From Risungbinella massiliensis (lineage in GTDB: Bacteria > Bacillota > Bacilli > Thermoactinomycetales > Thermoactinomycetaceae), in assembly GCF_000942395.1 (NCBI RefSeq), contig NZ_LN812102.1:1666155-1730154 (forward strand): a stretch of DNA of 64,000 bases, read 5' to 3'. This document shows, in pieces, positions 1 to 10,888 of the stretch. Within the stretch, counting starts at the first letter, position 1; every line of letters begins with the position of its first letter. The notes beneath the pieces were generated by a model. The model did not search any database and was not told the origin of the DNA. It saw only the letters and a list, made by a program, of their open reading frames with translations. A program made the position numbers and the translations under genes.

Positions 1-3
1 CAT

Positions 4-54
4 GTCGCTCGCGGCGACAAGAAATAATATAACATGCATGAAAATCAATTGCAA
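4..54 (-). promoter_or_regulatory. Stable-RNA-type promoter with start-site hairpin, reading out of the window
   Basis: On the minus strand there is a -35 TTGCAA (49-54), a 17-base spacer and a -10 TATATT (26-31). Seven bases after the -10 comes GTCGC-loop-GCGAC (4-18), which would sit at the 5' end of the transcript. The same arrangement occurs at the 16S promoter and at the 12-tRNA promoter in this window. I infer that another rRNA or tRNA unit, for example 23S, lies just left of position 1. Confidence 0.7.
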
Positions 55-231
55 CCTTTTTTTAAAAGAATAATAGATCTCTATCCATGGACTTGAACTT
101 CCCGATTTTTCTTGATTCTATCACCATCCATTTATCTCTAGAATATAATAGTTCAAAATTATCACTTACAAAATATGAGGAACTCATCGCAAGTATAAAG
201 AATCCAATCCTCTCGTTTCTAAATATATAGA

Positions 232-265
232 AAAAGACCTCTGTCTCATAGACAAAGGTCTTTGT
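232..265 (-). terminator. Intrinsic terminator of the tRNA-Ile/Ala unit
   Basis: The minus strand reads AAAGACC-TGTC, a short loop, GACA-GGTCTTTTTC: a strong hairpin with a U run, immediately downstream of tRNA-Ala. It closes the two-tRNA unit before the next promoter at 4-54. Confidence 0.8.
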
Positions 266-281
266 GATATTTTATATGAAA

Positions 282-354
282 TGGAGCTAAGCGGGATCGA
301 ACCGCTGACCTCCTGCTTGCAAGGCAGGCGCTCTCCCAGCTGAGCTATAGCCCC
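282..354 (-). tRNA. tRNA-Ala (TGC)
   Basis: Cloverleaf on the minus strand with GGGGCTA/TAGCTCC acceptor arms, a GGTTCGATCC T-arm and a TTGCAAG anticodon loop. CCA is not encoded. It is second in a two-gene unit with tRNA-Ile, the pair usually found in the 16S-23S spacer. Confidence 0.95.
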
Positions 355-364
355 ATATATAATG

Positions 365-441
<77 letters not shown>

Positions 442-481
442 TTGTGATGAAATATCGTTTGGATGTCCCTCACGAGAAATA

Positions 482-510
482 ACTATACACTGTTTCATCC
501 AGATACGCAA
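482..510 (-). promoter_or_regulatory. Promoter of the tRNA-Ile/Ala unit
   Basis: Minus-strand TTGCGT (505-510), 17-base spacer, TATAGT (482-487), ending about 40 bases before tRNA-Ile. It lacks the GTCGC hairpin seen at the other stable-RNA promoters of the window. Confidence 0.65.
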
Positions 511-584
511 GTCTTTTTTGTGAAAAAATATACTCTTTTAATGCAAAATATTATTACCTAGAATATAACGAACAAGACTTACAA

Positions 585-616
585 AAAACAGTGCTCTCTT
601 TATGAAAGCACTGTTC
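585..616 (-). terminator. Terminator after manA
   Basis: The minus strand reads AACAGTGCTTTC, loop, AGCACTGTTTTTTG, directly downstream of the manA stop codon. Confidence 0.8.
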
Positions 617-626
617 CCCTTCTAAT

Positions 627-1583
627 TTATCCAGTGTACGAAATGATCCATTTTGCAGAACCAGTTAATCGAAAACGATCTAACCCATGGGGTAATAAAA
701 AGAAATCTCCTTTACGGAATGATATACTTTCCTCTCCTAAAAGGATGGATCCTTCCCCTTCCAATACAGAACAAAGAGAGTAGGTATGACCTGAACTAAT
801 TTCTTTTGTTTCGCCATCTATTATCCACTCTTCCACACCAAAAAACGGTGCCATATCCCAATGTTTGCGATAAAGTCCTTTTTCTTCTACTATATTCGGC
901 GTAAGATCTACTGGTTGATCTGGAACAGTGGTAACTTCAATTGATTTCTCTAGATGGAGTTCTCGCTTTGCTCCAGTATCATCTGTACGATCGTAATCAT
1001 ATACACGATATGTAATATCAGATGTTTGTTGTGTTTCCAAAATCACAATACCTTCTTTGATCGCATGAATAGTACCACTCGGAACATAGATGAAATCACC
1101 TGGTTGAACTGATTTTTGTTTTAGTAAGTGATCCCATTCCCCCTCTGCAATCATACTCTCTAGCTCTTCTCTGGTTTGGGCATGGTGCCCTAAAATAATT
1201 TGTGAATCTGGTTCGCAATCCACTATATACCAACATTCTGTTTTCCCAAATGGTTGATTTTCAAGTTCCTGCGCTTTCCGATCATCAGGATGTACTTGTA
1301 CTGATAGATCTGTTTGTGCATCCAAAATCTTAATTAGTAAAGGAAACCAACCTTCTCTTTTGGAGCCAAACAGATATGCATGATTGCTCCATAACTCACT
1401 GAGCGTTTTTCCTGCAAACTCTCCATCCTTTACTAAACTTTCTCCCTCTGGATGAGCAGAGATTCCCCAACACTCTCCAATGGAACCGTCTGGTAATGAA
1501 AACCCAAAATCGGTCGCTAGTTTTCGACCACCCCAAATTCGCTCTTTGAAAACAGGTTGAAAAAAAATCGGTCTTGCTGTCAT
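627..1583 (-). CDS. manA: Mannose-6-phosphate isomerase, class I
   Basis: Interconverts mannose-6-phosphate and fructose-6-phosphate as a Zn-dependent cytosolic cupin enzyme. The 318-residue length fits the short Bacillus-type class I enzymes. The sequence has the N-terminal FKERIWGG, the metal-site motif QVHPDD, KTECWYIVD, a conserved YVPSGTIHA and the C-terminal cupin half. The start ATG follows TAGGAGGAG. It lies downstream of the radical SAM gene on the same strand, with a 160-base gap, and has its own terminator. Identification rests on family motifs and is confident; the exact sugar specificity is inferred. Confidence 0.93.
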   Translation of the reverse strand: MTARPIFFQPVFKERIWGGRKLATDFGFSLPDGSIGECWGISAHPEGESLVKDGEFAGKTLSELWSNHAYLFGSKREGWFPLLIKILDAQTDLSVQVHPDDRKAQELENQPFGKTECWYIVDCEPDSQIILGHHAQTREELESMIAEGEWDHLLKQKSVQPGDFIYVPSGTIHAIKEGIVILETQQTSDITYRVYDYDRTDDTGAKRELHLEKSIEVTTVPDQPVDLTPNIVEEKGLYRKHWDMAPFFGVEEWIIDGETKEISSGHTYSLCSVLEGEGSILLGEESISFRKGDFFLLPHGLDRFRLTGSAKWIISYTG

Positions 1584-1742
1584 ATAATCTCCTCCTAGAA
1601 TAGAACGTTCCCGTGTAAAAGATTACAGCTGCTATTGTATCGCTTTTATCTTTTTAATTGTAAACTGAACAACTACAGATAAATCAAATCCATAATTCTT
1701 ACCTTCTCATGTTAAGTTATTACTCCGTATCATAGGCTTTTC

Positions 1743-2870
1743 TTATCTGCTATTCACTGAAACCGCTGCACTACGCTCTGAAAATTCCCAATCAGCGTAA
1801 TATGTGTTAGCAACTAATATATTAGGACCAGTACACCTCGCTGTTTCACAATAACAATGGGTCGCTTTCGCTACAGGATGCTGTAACCACTTTTCAAAAA
1901 TATCAGGAAGTGTATTCATCTGTATATTACCAAGCGGAGGAACATCTCCAAAATCCGTCACGATCACTTCACCAGTAAAAATATTGACGTTTAGCCGATT
2001 ACGCCCGTCTGGATCTTGACGAACCGTTAAGTTGGGTTCTTGATGCAGTTGAAGCCATAGATCTCGATCCGCTGGATGATGACTACATGGATAAAAAGGT
2101 AATGTACCTAGTAGAATCCAAACTTCCGGGTCCCTATTTTGCAATAATCGGTAAATCGTATCTCGGTATTGTGCTAATGAAAGAACTTCCATTCCATTGG
2201 CAAAATCACTAGTGTATAAAGGATGTACTTCATGTCGTTGACAACCCATATTGGCTATTGTTCTGTGCATCTGTCCAATATTTGGTGCAGTAAAAGGGCT
2301 TAGTAGAGACTCTGCCGAAACAAATACTCCATTTTTAGTCATTGATTTTGCATTGTCGAGCATTTGCTGATAGAGCTTCTCTGCAGTAGGTAAGGAGACT
2401 TCCCCTTTTGCTCTACCAAACACAATTCGATGAAAGTCTTCTTCATTACGATAATTATAAGAAATATGTAAGACATCAAGGTCTTCAATCCAATCTTCAT
2501 AACGTGAAAGCGGAAGAGTTAGATTCGAATTTAATTGCGTATAGATCCCTCTGTCTCGACAGTAACGAAGAAGAGGCTTTATAACATCTCGTACGATCTT
2601 AGGATTCACGATTGGTTCTCCACCTGTGATGCTAATAGTTTGGAGAGTCTCTATCTCATCTAAACGTTGCAACAAAAGATCAATTGATAATGGTGCCTCT
2701 TCTCGATCTTGTAACATTTCTCCTACTGCACAATGTTCACATCGCAAATTACAGAGCTGAGTTACTGTAAACTCTACACTTGTTAGTTCATATCTCCCTT
2801 TTTCTTTTCTAGTATCCCATACATCCCATGGATCAAATTGAGGAGTAATCTGTTTCTTTTCCGTTATCAT
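1743..2870 (-). CDS. yfkAB: Radical SAM protein of the YfkAB type (CxCxxxxC)
   Basis: A 375-residue radical SAM enzyme of unknown reaction. The [4Fe-4S]/SAM motif is C-N-L-R-C-E-H-C near residue 40, followed by the TGGEP element. The C-terminus carries CYCETARC, the CxCxxxxC signature that gives the YfkAB family its name. B. subtilis encodes the family as yfkA/yfkB, often joined. It sits between the stand-alone 16S gene and manA, on the same strand. The 16S terminator separates it from the rRNA unit, so it probably has its own promoter in the roughly 80 bases upstream. Substrate unknown. Confidence 0.85.
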   Translation of the reverse strand: MITEKKQITPQFDPWDVWDTRKEKGRYELTSVEFTVTQLCNLRCEHCAVGEMLQDREEAPLSIDLLLQRLDEIETLQTISITGGEPIVNPKIVRDVIKPLLRYCRDRGIYTQLNSNLTLPLSRYEDWIEDLDVLHISYNYRNEEDFHRIVFGRAKGEVSLPTAEKLYQQMLDNAKSMTKNGVFVSAESLLSPFTAPNIGQMHRTIANMGCQRHEVHPLYTSDFANGMEVLSLAQYRDTIYRLLQNRDPEVWILLGTLPFYPCSHHPADRDLWLQLHQEPNLTVRQDPDGRNRLNVNIFTGEVIVTDFGDVPPLGNIQMNTLPDIFEKWLQHPVAKATHCYCETARCTGPNILVANTYYADWEFSERSAAVSVNSR

Positions 2871-2946
2871 TTTTTTCCAACTTTCTCAGTTTAGTCCTGA
2901 TATATGCTAATGTTCTATCCTAATGTTGTCAATAACTCCTTGAAAT

Positions 2947-2977
2947 ACAAAAAACCCTTTGCTAAATAGCAAAGGGT
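2947..2977 (-). terminator. Intrinsic terminator of the 16S rRNA unit
   Basis: The minus strand reads ACCCTTTGC, a 6-base loop, GCAAAGGGT and then TTTTTTG, about 90 bases after the 16S 3' end. A strong terminator here means 16S is transcribed alone rather than as the head of a 16S-23S-5S operon. Confidence 0.85.
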
Positions 2978-3062
2978 AAAAAGTCATATTCTCTGAAAAC
3001 GAAAGGTGAGAGTAACATAGCCGGGTAAGACATTCGAATTTGTATCATGAAAGATACTCCAT

Positions 3063-4569
<1,507 letters not shown>

Positions 4570-4681
4570 GTTGAGTTTGAAAGCTCAATAGTAAATCATC
4601 TGGCTAAATGTGATACATCTCACTCTTTCGTTTTCAAAGAACATCATTGCTTTTTTGTTTGTGTCACCATGTCGCGGCGAC
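4570..4681 (-). promoter_or_regulatory. 16S leader: start hairpin, boxA-like element and processing stem
   Basis: The leader begins with GTCGCCGCGAC (4671-4681). It then has TGTTCTTTGAAAAC (4630-4643), like the boxA antitermination element of Bacillus rRNA leaders. GAAAACGAAAGAGTGAG (about 4619-4635) is complementary, with one mismatched position, to the 16S trailer at 2995-3010. Leader and trailer can therefore form the RNase III-type stalk that releases pre-16S. Confidence 0.7.
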
Positions 4682-4688
4682 AAATAGT

Positions 4689-4717
4689 ATATTATCACGC
4701 TCATTTTTGTATGTCAA
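4689..4717 (-). promoter_or_regulatory. 16S rRNA promoter
   Basis: Minus-strand TTGACA (4712-4717), a 17-base spacer and TAATAT (4689-4694), a near-consensus sigma-A promoter. The transcript would start near the G of the GTCGC hairpin; a G start is typical of growth-rate-controlled Bacillus rRNA promoters. Confidence 0.8.
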
Positions 4718-4745
4718 CAAAAAATAATATTTTCTTTGCTTAAGT

Positions 4746-5843
4746 TTACTGACCGTGATACAACAAATACCCTTCATTCAAATCCTTTTCCGACATACCA
4801 TATACTTTCTTAATCGCATTTAACGTAACAATATGATTCTCTACTCTTTTCGATCGACTATCTCCATCGCGTTCTGGAGACTTTGCAAGTTCTATCAAAA
4901 GTTTTTCCATTTTGGACTGTCCATATTGATCCAGTAGGAATTCGAAGAGTACTTTTGAACTCAAATAATATCGCCAAGCTTCTTGGTCTGGCAATGACTC
5001 TAGATCCTTTTCTCCAAGCTCTGTCACTTTAAATCGAAGTTCTCGAGGTAAGTCCATAGTTTGTTTTGTTTGACTTAGCTCAGTTTCGTAGGTCATTGCT
5101 GCACCTTCTTGCAACCAATAAGATGCATTGTCGCCAGTAAGATCACTAACCATTTGATGAGTCATTTCATGAGCAATTGCATTCTGTAAAAATTTTGGGT
5201 CATAACTACCAATCAATTTAATGGACTCTTTATGCTCATGCCAACCAGCAGCCCATTGTGGAAGAGTAAATTTGACAGAAGTACGAAATACTTCCGGTCG
5301 ATCATAGAGCTTCACAATTGTTTGTTTTGGTCTCCAATTATATTTCTGCTGAAACTGCTTTGCGGTTAGTTGAGCAATTTTCAAGCTTGAGGTCGCTTTC
5401 TCATGGTGATTGGGATTCATATAATAAACTTTGATCGATTCTTTTTCTAGAAAATAAGGAAAGTGTTCTTCTATCGACCATCCATGTTGGCTTTGATTAA
5501 TACGAATCTCTTTCTTGGCAGTATATCTTTTCTTCTTAATAGAGTAGATTTGTTCAATCTCTGCTACTTGTATATTGTTCTGCTTCTTTAATGAAACTAC
5601 TTTTTGTTGAAACGATGCAGGGTCTATATATTGATCTACATCCTGTAACCATCGTAATTGCTCATAATAATAAGCACCATCATCAGAATGGATGGTACGT
5701 AAATATCCAGATAAGTCTTTTTGAATAAGATAGGCACTTTGCTTATCAAGCAATTTCTGTATTGCTGTTTCATTGGAATAACTTACAGGATCCGTTTGCA
5801 CCATTTGAAAGATCAAAGTCATTAAGCATAGAAGTTTGAACAT
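4746..5843 (-). CDS. Secreted M1/MA-like zincin peptidase
   Basis: The start chosen is ATG at 5843, giving 365 residues. It follows AGGAGG by nine bases and opens a hydrophobic signal-like segment (MFKLLCLMTLIFQMV). A longer frame to 5957 would overlap guaA and lacks a ribosome binding site. The protein carries AHEMTHQM, the HExxH zinc site, with a downstream glutamate in WLQEGAAMTYE, the gluzincin arrangement of the peptidase MA-like domain. Residues 30-190 look like an alpha/beta region before the catalytic domain. Probably exported; substrate unknown. It lies downstream of guaA behind a terminator and directly upstream of the 16S promoter. Confidence 0.8.
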   Translation of the reverse strand: MFKLLCLMTLIFQMVQTDPVSYSNETAIQKLLDKQSAYLIQKDLSGYLRTIHSDDGAYYYEQLRWLQDVDQYIDPASFQQKVVSLKKQNNIQVAEIEQIYSIKKKRYTAKKEIRINQSQHGWSIEEHFPYFLEKESIKVYYMNPNHHEKATSSLKIAQLTAKQFQQKYNWRPKQTIVKLYDRPEVFRTSVKFTLPQWAAGWHEHKESIKLIGSYDPKFLQNAIAHEMTHQMVSDLTGDNASYWLQEGAAMTYETELSQTKQTMDLPRELRFKVTELGEKDLESLPDQEAWRYYLSSKVLFEFLLDQYGQSKMEKLLIELAKSPERDGDSRSKRVENHIVTLNAIKKVYGMSEKDLNEGYLLYHGQ

Positions 5844-5893
5844 AAACCAATTCCTCCTATACCTATCTTGCGAAAAAAACAGAAAAACATACC

Positions 5894-5941
5894 AAAAAAG
5901 CACTGTTCGATCAGGAATTCCTGCGAAACAGTGCTTTTTAT
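5894..5941 (-). terminator. Terminator after guaA
   Basis: AAAAAGCACTGTT and AACAGTGCTTTTTAT form a long hairpin, with a U run on either strand, directly after the guaA stop. It overlaps the 5' side of the peptidase gene upstream of its ribosome binding site. Confidence 0.8.
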
Positions 5942-5947
5942 CAAAAA

Positions 5948-7486
5948 TTATTCCCATTCAATAGTAGATGGTGGTTTAGAGGTTACATCGTAGACAACAC
6001 GGTTAACATTGTCCACCTCGTTTACAATTCGAACAGAAATCTTTTCTAATATATCATATGGGATTCGAGCCCAATCTGCAGTCATTCCGTCGATAGAAGT
6101 TACTGCACGAATGCCTACTGTGTATGCATAAGTACGTACGTCACCCATTACTCCAACACTTTTAAAGTCGGGTAGAGCAGTGAAGTATTGCCAGATTTCG
6201 CGATCTAGACCAGCTTTCGCAATTTCTTCACGTAAAATAGCATCCGATTCCCGTACAATTTGAAGTTTCTCTTCCGTTACTTCTCCAATTACCCGAATTC
6301 CAAGACCTGGGCCTGGGAAAGGTTGACGCCATACAATTTCTGCTGGTAACCCTAACTCTTCTCCTACTTTTCGAACTTCATCTTTGAAAAGGGTGTTTAG
6401 CGGTTCAATCAATTGCATCTTCATATCTTCAGGCAAGCCACCCACATTGTGATGCGATTTGATGGTATGAGCTGTATCCGTACCTGATTCTACAATATCG
6501 GTATACAGTGTCCCTTGTCCGAGGAAATCATGTTCACCAATATTCGCAGACTCTTCTTCAAATACCCGGATAAATTCGTTTCCAATAATTTTTCGTTTTT
6601 CCTCTGGATCTGTTACTCCAGCCAGTTTGGATAAGAACCGTTCTTTAGCATCTATCTTCACAAAGTTCATGTGGAAATGCTCGCCAAACGTTTTTTCTAC
6701 GCCTTCTGCTTCGCCTTTACGAAGAAGACCATGATCTACAAACATACAAGTTAATTGATCACCAATCGCTTTGTGAATAATGGCAGCTACAACAGATGAA
6801 TCTACTCCACCACTAAGTGCACATAGAACACGTTTGTCACCTACACGCTCTTGGATCTCTCTGACTGCGTCTTCAATGAAGGTTTCCATAGACCAATTCC
6901 CTTCACACTTACACACATCAAAGAGAAAATTGCGTAACATTTCGTTTCCTTGTAGAGAATGTTGTACTTCCAAATGGAACTGTACTGCATAGATTTGACG
7001 CTTTGTGTCGCTCATTGCGGCAATTGGAGCTGATTCGGTGATACCATCTACTTGGAATCCTTCTGGAGGTGCAACAAGAACATCGCTATGGCTCATCCAA
7101 ACAGTTTGTTTCCGATCTAAACCTGTATATAATGGAGAATCGCTCACAACATCTAACTCAGCACGACCATATTCACGCTTTGATGCCCGCTCCACTTTCC
7201 CACCAAAATGGTGAGTAATCATCTGCATTCCATAACAAATTCCTAGAATTGGAATCCCCAAATCAAAAATAGCTGGATCGCATTTTGGAGCTCCATCTTC
7301 GTAGACACTATTTGGGCCACCGGAAAACACAATCCCTTTTGGTGCCATCTCTTTTAATTTTTCAGCAGTAGTCGAGTTTGGCAACAGCTCACTAAACACA
7401 CCTAAATCACGGATACGACGTGCAATTAATTGATTGTATTGACCACCAAAGTCTAATACAACCACTTTCTCTAATGGTTTGTCCAA
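5948..7486 (-). CDS. guaA: GMP synthase (glutamine-hydrolysing)
   Basis: Converts XMP to GMP using ATP and glutamine. At 512 residues it has the usual bacterial length. Residues 1-195 are the class I amidotransferase: the nucleophilic Cys is in GICYGMQM and the His/Glu pair in FHLEVQHS. Then comes the ATP pyrophosphatase with the P-loop [10 protein letters not shown] and the C-terminal dimerisation region ending [11 protein letters not shown]. The amidotransferase motif is usually FHPEV; here the Pro is Leu while catalytic His and Glu remain. I see no purine riboswitch or PurR box that I would defend in the upstream region. Confidence 0.97.
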   Translation of the reverse strand: MDKPLEKVVVLDFGGQYNQLIARRIRDLGVFSELLPNSTTAEKLKEMAPKGIVFSGGPNSVYEDGAPKCDPAIFDLGIPILGICYGMQMITHHFGGKVERASKREYGRAELDVVSDSPLYTGLDRKQTVWMSHSDVLVAPPEGFQVDGITESAPIAAMSDTKRQIYAVQFHLEVQHSLQGNEMLRNFLFDVCKCEGNWSMETFIEDAVREIQERVGDKRVLCALSGGVDSSVVAAIIHKAIGDQLTCMFVDHGLLRKGEAEGVEKTFGEHFHMNFVKIDAKERFLSKLAGVTDPEEKRKIIGNEFIRVFEEESANIGEHDFLGQGTLYTDIVESGTDTAHTIKSHHNVGGLPEDMKMQLIEPLNTLFKDEVRKVGEELGLPAEIVWRQPFPGPGLGIRVIGEVTEEKLQIVRESDAILREEIAKAGLDREIWQYFTALPDFKSVGVMGDVRTYAYTVGIRAVTSIDGMTADWARIPYDILEKISVRIVNEVDNVNRVVYDVTSKPPSTIEWE

Positions 7487-7675
7487 AGGAATCCCTCTAC
7501 TTTCTATGTATCGCCAACAGGAAAAGGGCTATGGGTATAAAAAATCCGAGCAAACCCAGCCCTTTATTTCGTTTCTTATATATTACCCTGTTGTTTTAGT
7601 ACACATTCTATGAAGTCCAATATAGCAATGGGTCTTATGAAGGTCAATACAATAACTTAGGAAACTAATATGATA

Positions 7676-8326
7676 TTAGGTTTGACTTACTCTATTTCCA
7701 GCAAACCACGCTGCATATTCTCTTGCTTGATAGATTGCTGCTCGTTCAATCGCCTTTGCCATATGAGGCTTTTGTAGCATTCCTTCTACATGAATAGCTC
7801 GAAAATCGGTCAAACCAAGTGAATGAAAGATCGTTTTCATGAATGGGGTAGCAAAATCTAGTACCCGCATTTCAGGGGTTTTGTATTCTCCACCACGCGC
7901 TTGAATAAATAACGTCTTTTTACCATTCAGGATATCAATCATCCCGTTTTCATGATTCTGATACTTTCTTCCAGCAAAGCAAACAATATCCAAATAAGCT
8001 TTTAATTTTGCTGGAAATAGACTGTTCCACATTGGGCAAACGATAATGTAACGTTCAGCAGCAACAAACTCTTCAATCATATCATCAATATAATCTACTA
8101 GGTCCATCTCTTCTTCTGTTAATAATTGATTTTTTACAAGCTTATCCCAGGCTCCAAATACTTTTTGATCAATATAAGGAATATCCATATTGTATAAGTC
8201 CAACATGACAATTTCATCTGATGGTCTATACCATTGGTACGATTTTAAAAAGGCTCTTCCTACACGCTGACTGTAAGATTCATCCATTCCTTTTGGATTG
8301 GCTACGATATATAGAACTTTTCCCAA
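7676..8326 (-). CDS. azoR: FMN-dependent NADH-azoreductase
   Basis: A flavodoxin-like quinone/azo-compound reductase of about 216 residues. It starts GKVLYIVANPKG and contains CPMWNSLFPAKLKAYLD, the FMN-phosphate region of the AzoR family, and FIQARGG. The start chosen is TTG at 8326, eight bases after GGAGG; an upstream in-frame GTG at 8341 would place the ribosome binding site inside the gene. Monocistronic. Likely role is two-electron reduction of quinones in the cytosol. Confidence 0.85.
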   Translation of the reverse strand: MGKVLYIVANPKGMDESYSQRVGRAFLKSYQWYRPSDEIVMLDLYNMDIPYIDQKVFGAWDKLVKNQLLTEEEMDLVDYIDDMIEEFVAAERYIIVCPMWNSLFPAKLKAYLDIVCFAGRKYQNHENGMIDILNGKKTLFIQARGGEYKTPEMRVLDFATPFMKTIFHSLGLTDFRAIHVEGMLQKPHMAKAIERAAIYQAREYAAWFAGNRVSQT

Positions 8327-8850
8327 TGTGAAAACCTCCACCCTAATCGGCGATTTACCAGAAACACAAGTCGTAAAGTAACATTTGGACTACGATCTGA
8401 AAGCTCCTTCCTAATCGTGTAGATAAACGGTCTACAGATTTTTATTTTCCTATTAATTAAATTCTATATTTAGATGAAAAAATCCTAGCTATTCAATCTT
8501 TTGCAACATATTACTTTTCCAAAGCATATCAATGCTATAAAGCATTTATCAACTATTTTCACTACCGAACAATTAGCATGTAATTATTTCCTTTAGCAAT
8601 AGAGATCTATTTTTTTTAATTTGATATCCCTCAAAACCTTTGCAATTTTATTCTCCTCTCTTTCCTTGTGTATAATAGGCTCAGAGTGTAAGAAGAATTG
8701 GAACTTACTCGAATTCCATTCCATTTAGAAATAGTCAGTTTTAAACCAATAAGCGTAACAGGACAATCCTCCATTACCATATTTTGTTTCCCTAAAAAAA
8801 GAGCTCTCATTTAAATTTACTTCATCCTAAGATAGTTAGGAGTTTTGGCT
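8327..8850. other. Intergenic region between two divergent genes
   Basis: About 520 AT-rich bases with no convincing gene. A TATAAT lies near 8672 on the plus strand with a poor -35 candidate, and could serve the gene at 8851. Nothing else recognised. Confidence 0.5.
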
Positions 8851-9828
8851 ATGTGGAAAACCGAAATTTTAGAAGAAGCCGTTCTTCGATTTCAAGGAGA
8901 TCCTGCATCGATCTCTCTTTTAGGTGGATTACATCAAAATGTATATGAATATGAACGAAACGGTGAAGCATCCATCCTCAAACTAATCCCATTTGCAACA
9001 AAGGATCGAAATCTAGTCTATAGCGAATTACAATGGATTGCCTTCTTACGTAAAAATGGACTACAAGTCCCTACCCCCATGTTATCGAAACGCGGTAGCA
9101 CCATTGAAGTAATTAACCGACTGCCCGTTCCTTGCTGTGTTATTTCGTTTCCTAAGTCAGAAGGGAAACTATTACATGAACATATAGAAACATATTGGAA
9201 CCCTAACTTTTTTAAAAAATGGGGACAAACCATGGGCAAACTCCATTCGCTTACTCCAAAGTTCCAAAAAGCAAATACAGACCTTATCTTCGAAGAGTGG
9301 AATGAAGGCGAGGTCTTCTATCGCGACTTTTCTTTTATTGACCCAGCAATCGTTGAAGTTTGGGTAAAATGCATTAATAAGGTTCCGCATTTTGAGAAAA
9401 CCGAGGAGAGCTATGGAATAATTCATAATAGCTTTCATCATGAGAACTTTTTTATAACCTCTGCCGGAGACTTACTATTATTTAATCTAAATCACTGTAA
9501 ACATCATTACTTTACCTATGACATTGGAACTGCCCTGTTTCACTCTCTAAAATTGGTCGAACAACACGAGCAGCCTGATTTTGTAAAAATGTTTTTAAGC
9601 TCGTTTGCTGAAGGCTATCAACAAGAAAAAAGCCTAGTAAGGGATTGGGAAGAACAAGTTTTCTTTTTTACCATGTATCGTCAACTTATGGTCAATCTCA
9701 AACAAGCAATCTTCTTACAGGGCGGTGTATTAACAAAGGAACAACGCGAAGAACTATTAGCACAGAAGCGAAACCTTTTACCAGGTGATTATGTATTGTA
9801 CTGGCAGAAAATATTACAGTTACGCTAA
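8851..9828 (+). CDS. Aminoglycoside-phosphotransferase-fold protein, probably catalytically inactive
   Basis: A 325-residue APH/choline-kinase-fold protein. The start is ATG at 8851, eight bases after TTAGGAG. The N-lobe lysine is recognisable in SILKLIPF (near residue 44), and the catalytic-loop region is YGIIHNSFHHEN (residues 188-199). The family motif is HGDLHxxN; here the catalytic Asp is replaced by Ser194. The metal-binding DFD/DxD is replaced by FNLNH (about 211-215). Fold assignment is from pattern similarity to the YcbJ/HSK2-like branch. I infer a pseudokinase; the role is unknown. It is followed 85 bases later by an SPFH gene on the same strand, which may be co-transcribed. Confidence 0.7.
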   Translation: MWKTEILEEAVLRFQGDPASISLLGGLHQNVYEYERNGEASILKLIPFATKDRNLVYSELQWIAFLRKNGLQVPTPMLSKRGSTIEVINRLPVPCCVISFPKSEGKLLHEHIETYWNPNFFKKWGQTMGKLHSLTPKFQKANTDLIFEEWNEGEVFYRDFSFIDPAIVEVWVKCINKVPHFEKTEESYGIIHNSFHHENFFITSAGDLLLFNLNHCKHHYFTYDIGTALFHSLKLVEQHEQPDFVKMFLSSFAEGYQQEKSLVRDWEEQVFFFTMYRQLMVNLKQAIFLQGGVLTKEQREELLAQKRNLLPGDYVLYWQKILQLR

Positions 9829-9913
9829 TTTTCAGTTAACGAACTAGATTTCGCTAACCTATTCTTTGTAAAATGAAAGAGTACTCATCTTTTTAGGAGC
9901 GGAGGGGTTGTGA

Positions 9914-10813
9914 TTGAACCAATCACGACTGACAAAGTATCGACTTTCTCTTCCAGCAGGGAGGGGCATCTGGATTATAGTAGGAGTTGTTTTGGTTCTC
10001 TTGTGTGTCTTATCTACTACGATAGTCGAACCCGGTTATAAAGGGGTAGTCTTTAGCTTAAATGGTGGACTAAAAAAAGAGGTTCTTGATCAAGGACTAA
10101 ATATTCATGCACCTAGCCCGTTTAATAAAGTTTATCAATATCCGGTCTCTACCGAAACGGTATATATGACAAAAACCGCAGAAAGTAATCATTCCTTTGA
10201 TGTAAATACCGCAGATGGAAAGTCTGTTAACGTGGATGTGGTATATTCCTATCATATGGAAGCCAATAAACTTCCTCATATTTTTACCAAGTTTCGTCGA
10301 CAAAGCCACGATCAAATCGAAGATACTTATTTGAAAACACAGATCAAAACGGTGATGCAAGAAGTGACTACTAGTTACTCTGTTTTGGGTGTGTATACAG
10401 AACATCGCTCTGAAGTAACGAAAAAGATTTTCGAAAAGCTTCACAGCACACTAGCAAAAGACGGGATCATCTTAGAAAATTTTGCAATGTCGGATGTACG
10501 ACCAGATGCCAATACATTAAAATCTATCCAATCGATTGCAGATGCTCAAAACCGGCAAGAGTTTCTAAAACGGGAAGAACAAAATAAACGCCAAGAAGCG
10601 ATTAATAATAAGATCGAAGCCGAAGGAAAAAAAGAAGTATCGATCATCAATGCTGATGCTCAAGCAGAAGCAAACCGTCGCTTGGAGTCCTCGCTTACTC
10701 CAAAGCTAGTCCAGTATGAATGGATCAAGAAATGGGATGGAAAATTACCAGCTGTACAGGGTGGCAATAATCAACTTATCCAGATCCCAGCTGATCTAAC
10801 AGAGAAGAAATAA
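9914..10813 (+). CDS. SPFH/prohibitin (Band 7) membrane protein
   Basis: A 299-residue protein with one N-terminal membrane helix (about residues 19-39), an SPFH domain from EPGYKGVVFSL to about residue 200, then an Ala/Glu/Arg-rich helical region (NRQEFLKREEQNKRQEAINN) typical of prohibitins. The start is TTG at 9914 after GGAGG. Such proteins form membrane rings that organise proteases or lipid domains; the partner here is not evident. An intrinsic terminator follows. Confidence 0.85.
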   Translation: MNQSRLTKYRLSLPAGRGIWIIVGVVLVLLCVLSTTIVEPGYKGVVFSLNGGLKKEVLDQGLNIHAPSPFNKVYQYPVSTETVYMTKTAESNHSFDVNTADGKSVNVDVVYSYHMEANKLPHIFTKFRRQSHDQIEDTYLKTQIKTVMQEVTTSYSVLGVYTEHRSEVTKKIFEKLHSTLAKDGIILENFAMSDVRPDANTLKSIQSIADAQNRQEFLKREEQNKRQEAINNKIEAEGKKEVSIINADAQAEANRRLESSLTPKLVQYEWIKKWDGKLPAVQGGNNQLIQIPADLTEKK

Positions 10814-10824
10814 ATAGAGTGATA

Positions 10825-10862
10825 AAAACCCCCTTAAGCAATGTTGATGAGGGGGATTTTTG
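10825..10862 (+). terminator. Terminator between SPFH gene and hydrogenase operon
   Basis: AACCCCC, loop, GGGGGATTTTTG. The hairpin has a U run on the plus strand and an A/T-rich flank on the other side, so it may also end the convergent hydrogenase operon. Confidence 0.8.
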
Positions 10863-10888
10863 TTAAGAAATATATAAAAAGTTCAATA

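Noticed and set aside
5844-5957. N-terminal extension of the zincin peptidase
   Set aside because: The extension contains the guaA terminator, overlaps guaA and has no ribosome binding site, whereas the internal ATG has AGGAGG and begins a signal peptide.
7487-7675. guaA leader with AAAGGGCT/AGCCCTTT arms, considered as a purine riboswitch or T-box
   Set aside because: None of the conserved core elements of either class could be aligned by eye; treated as an ordinary hairpin.
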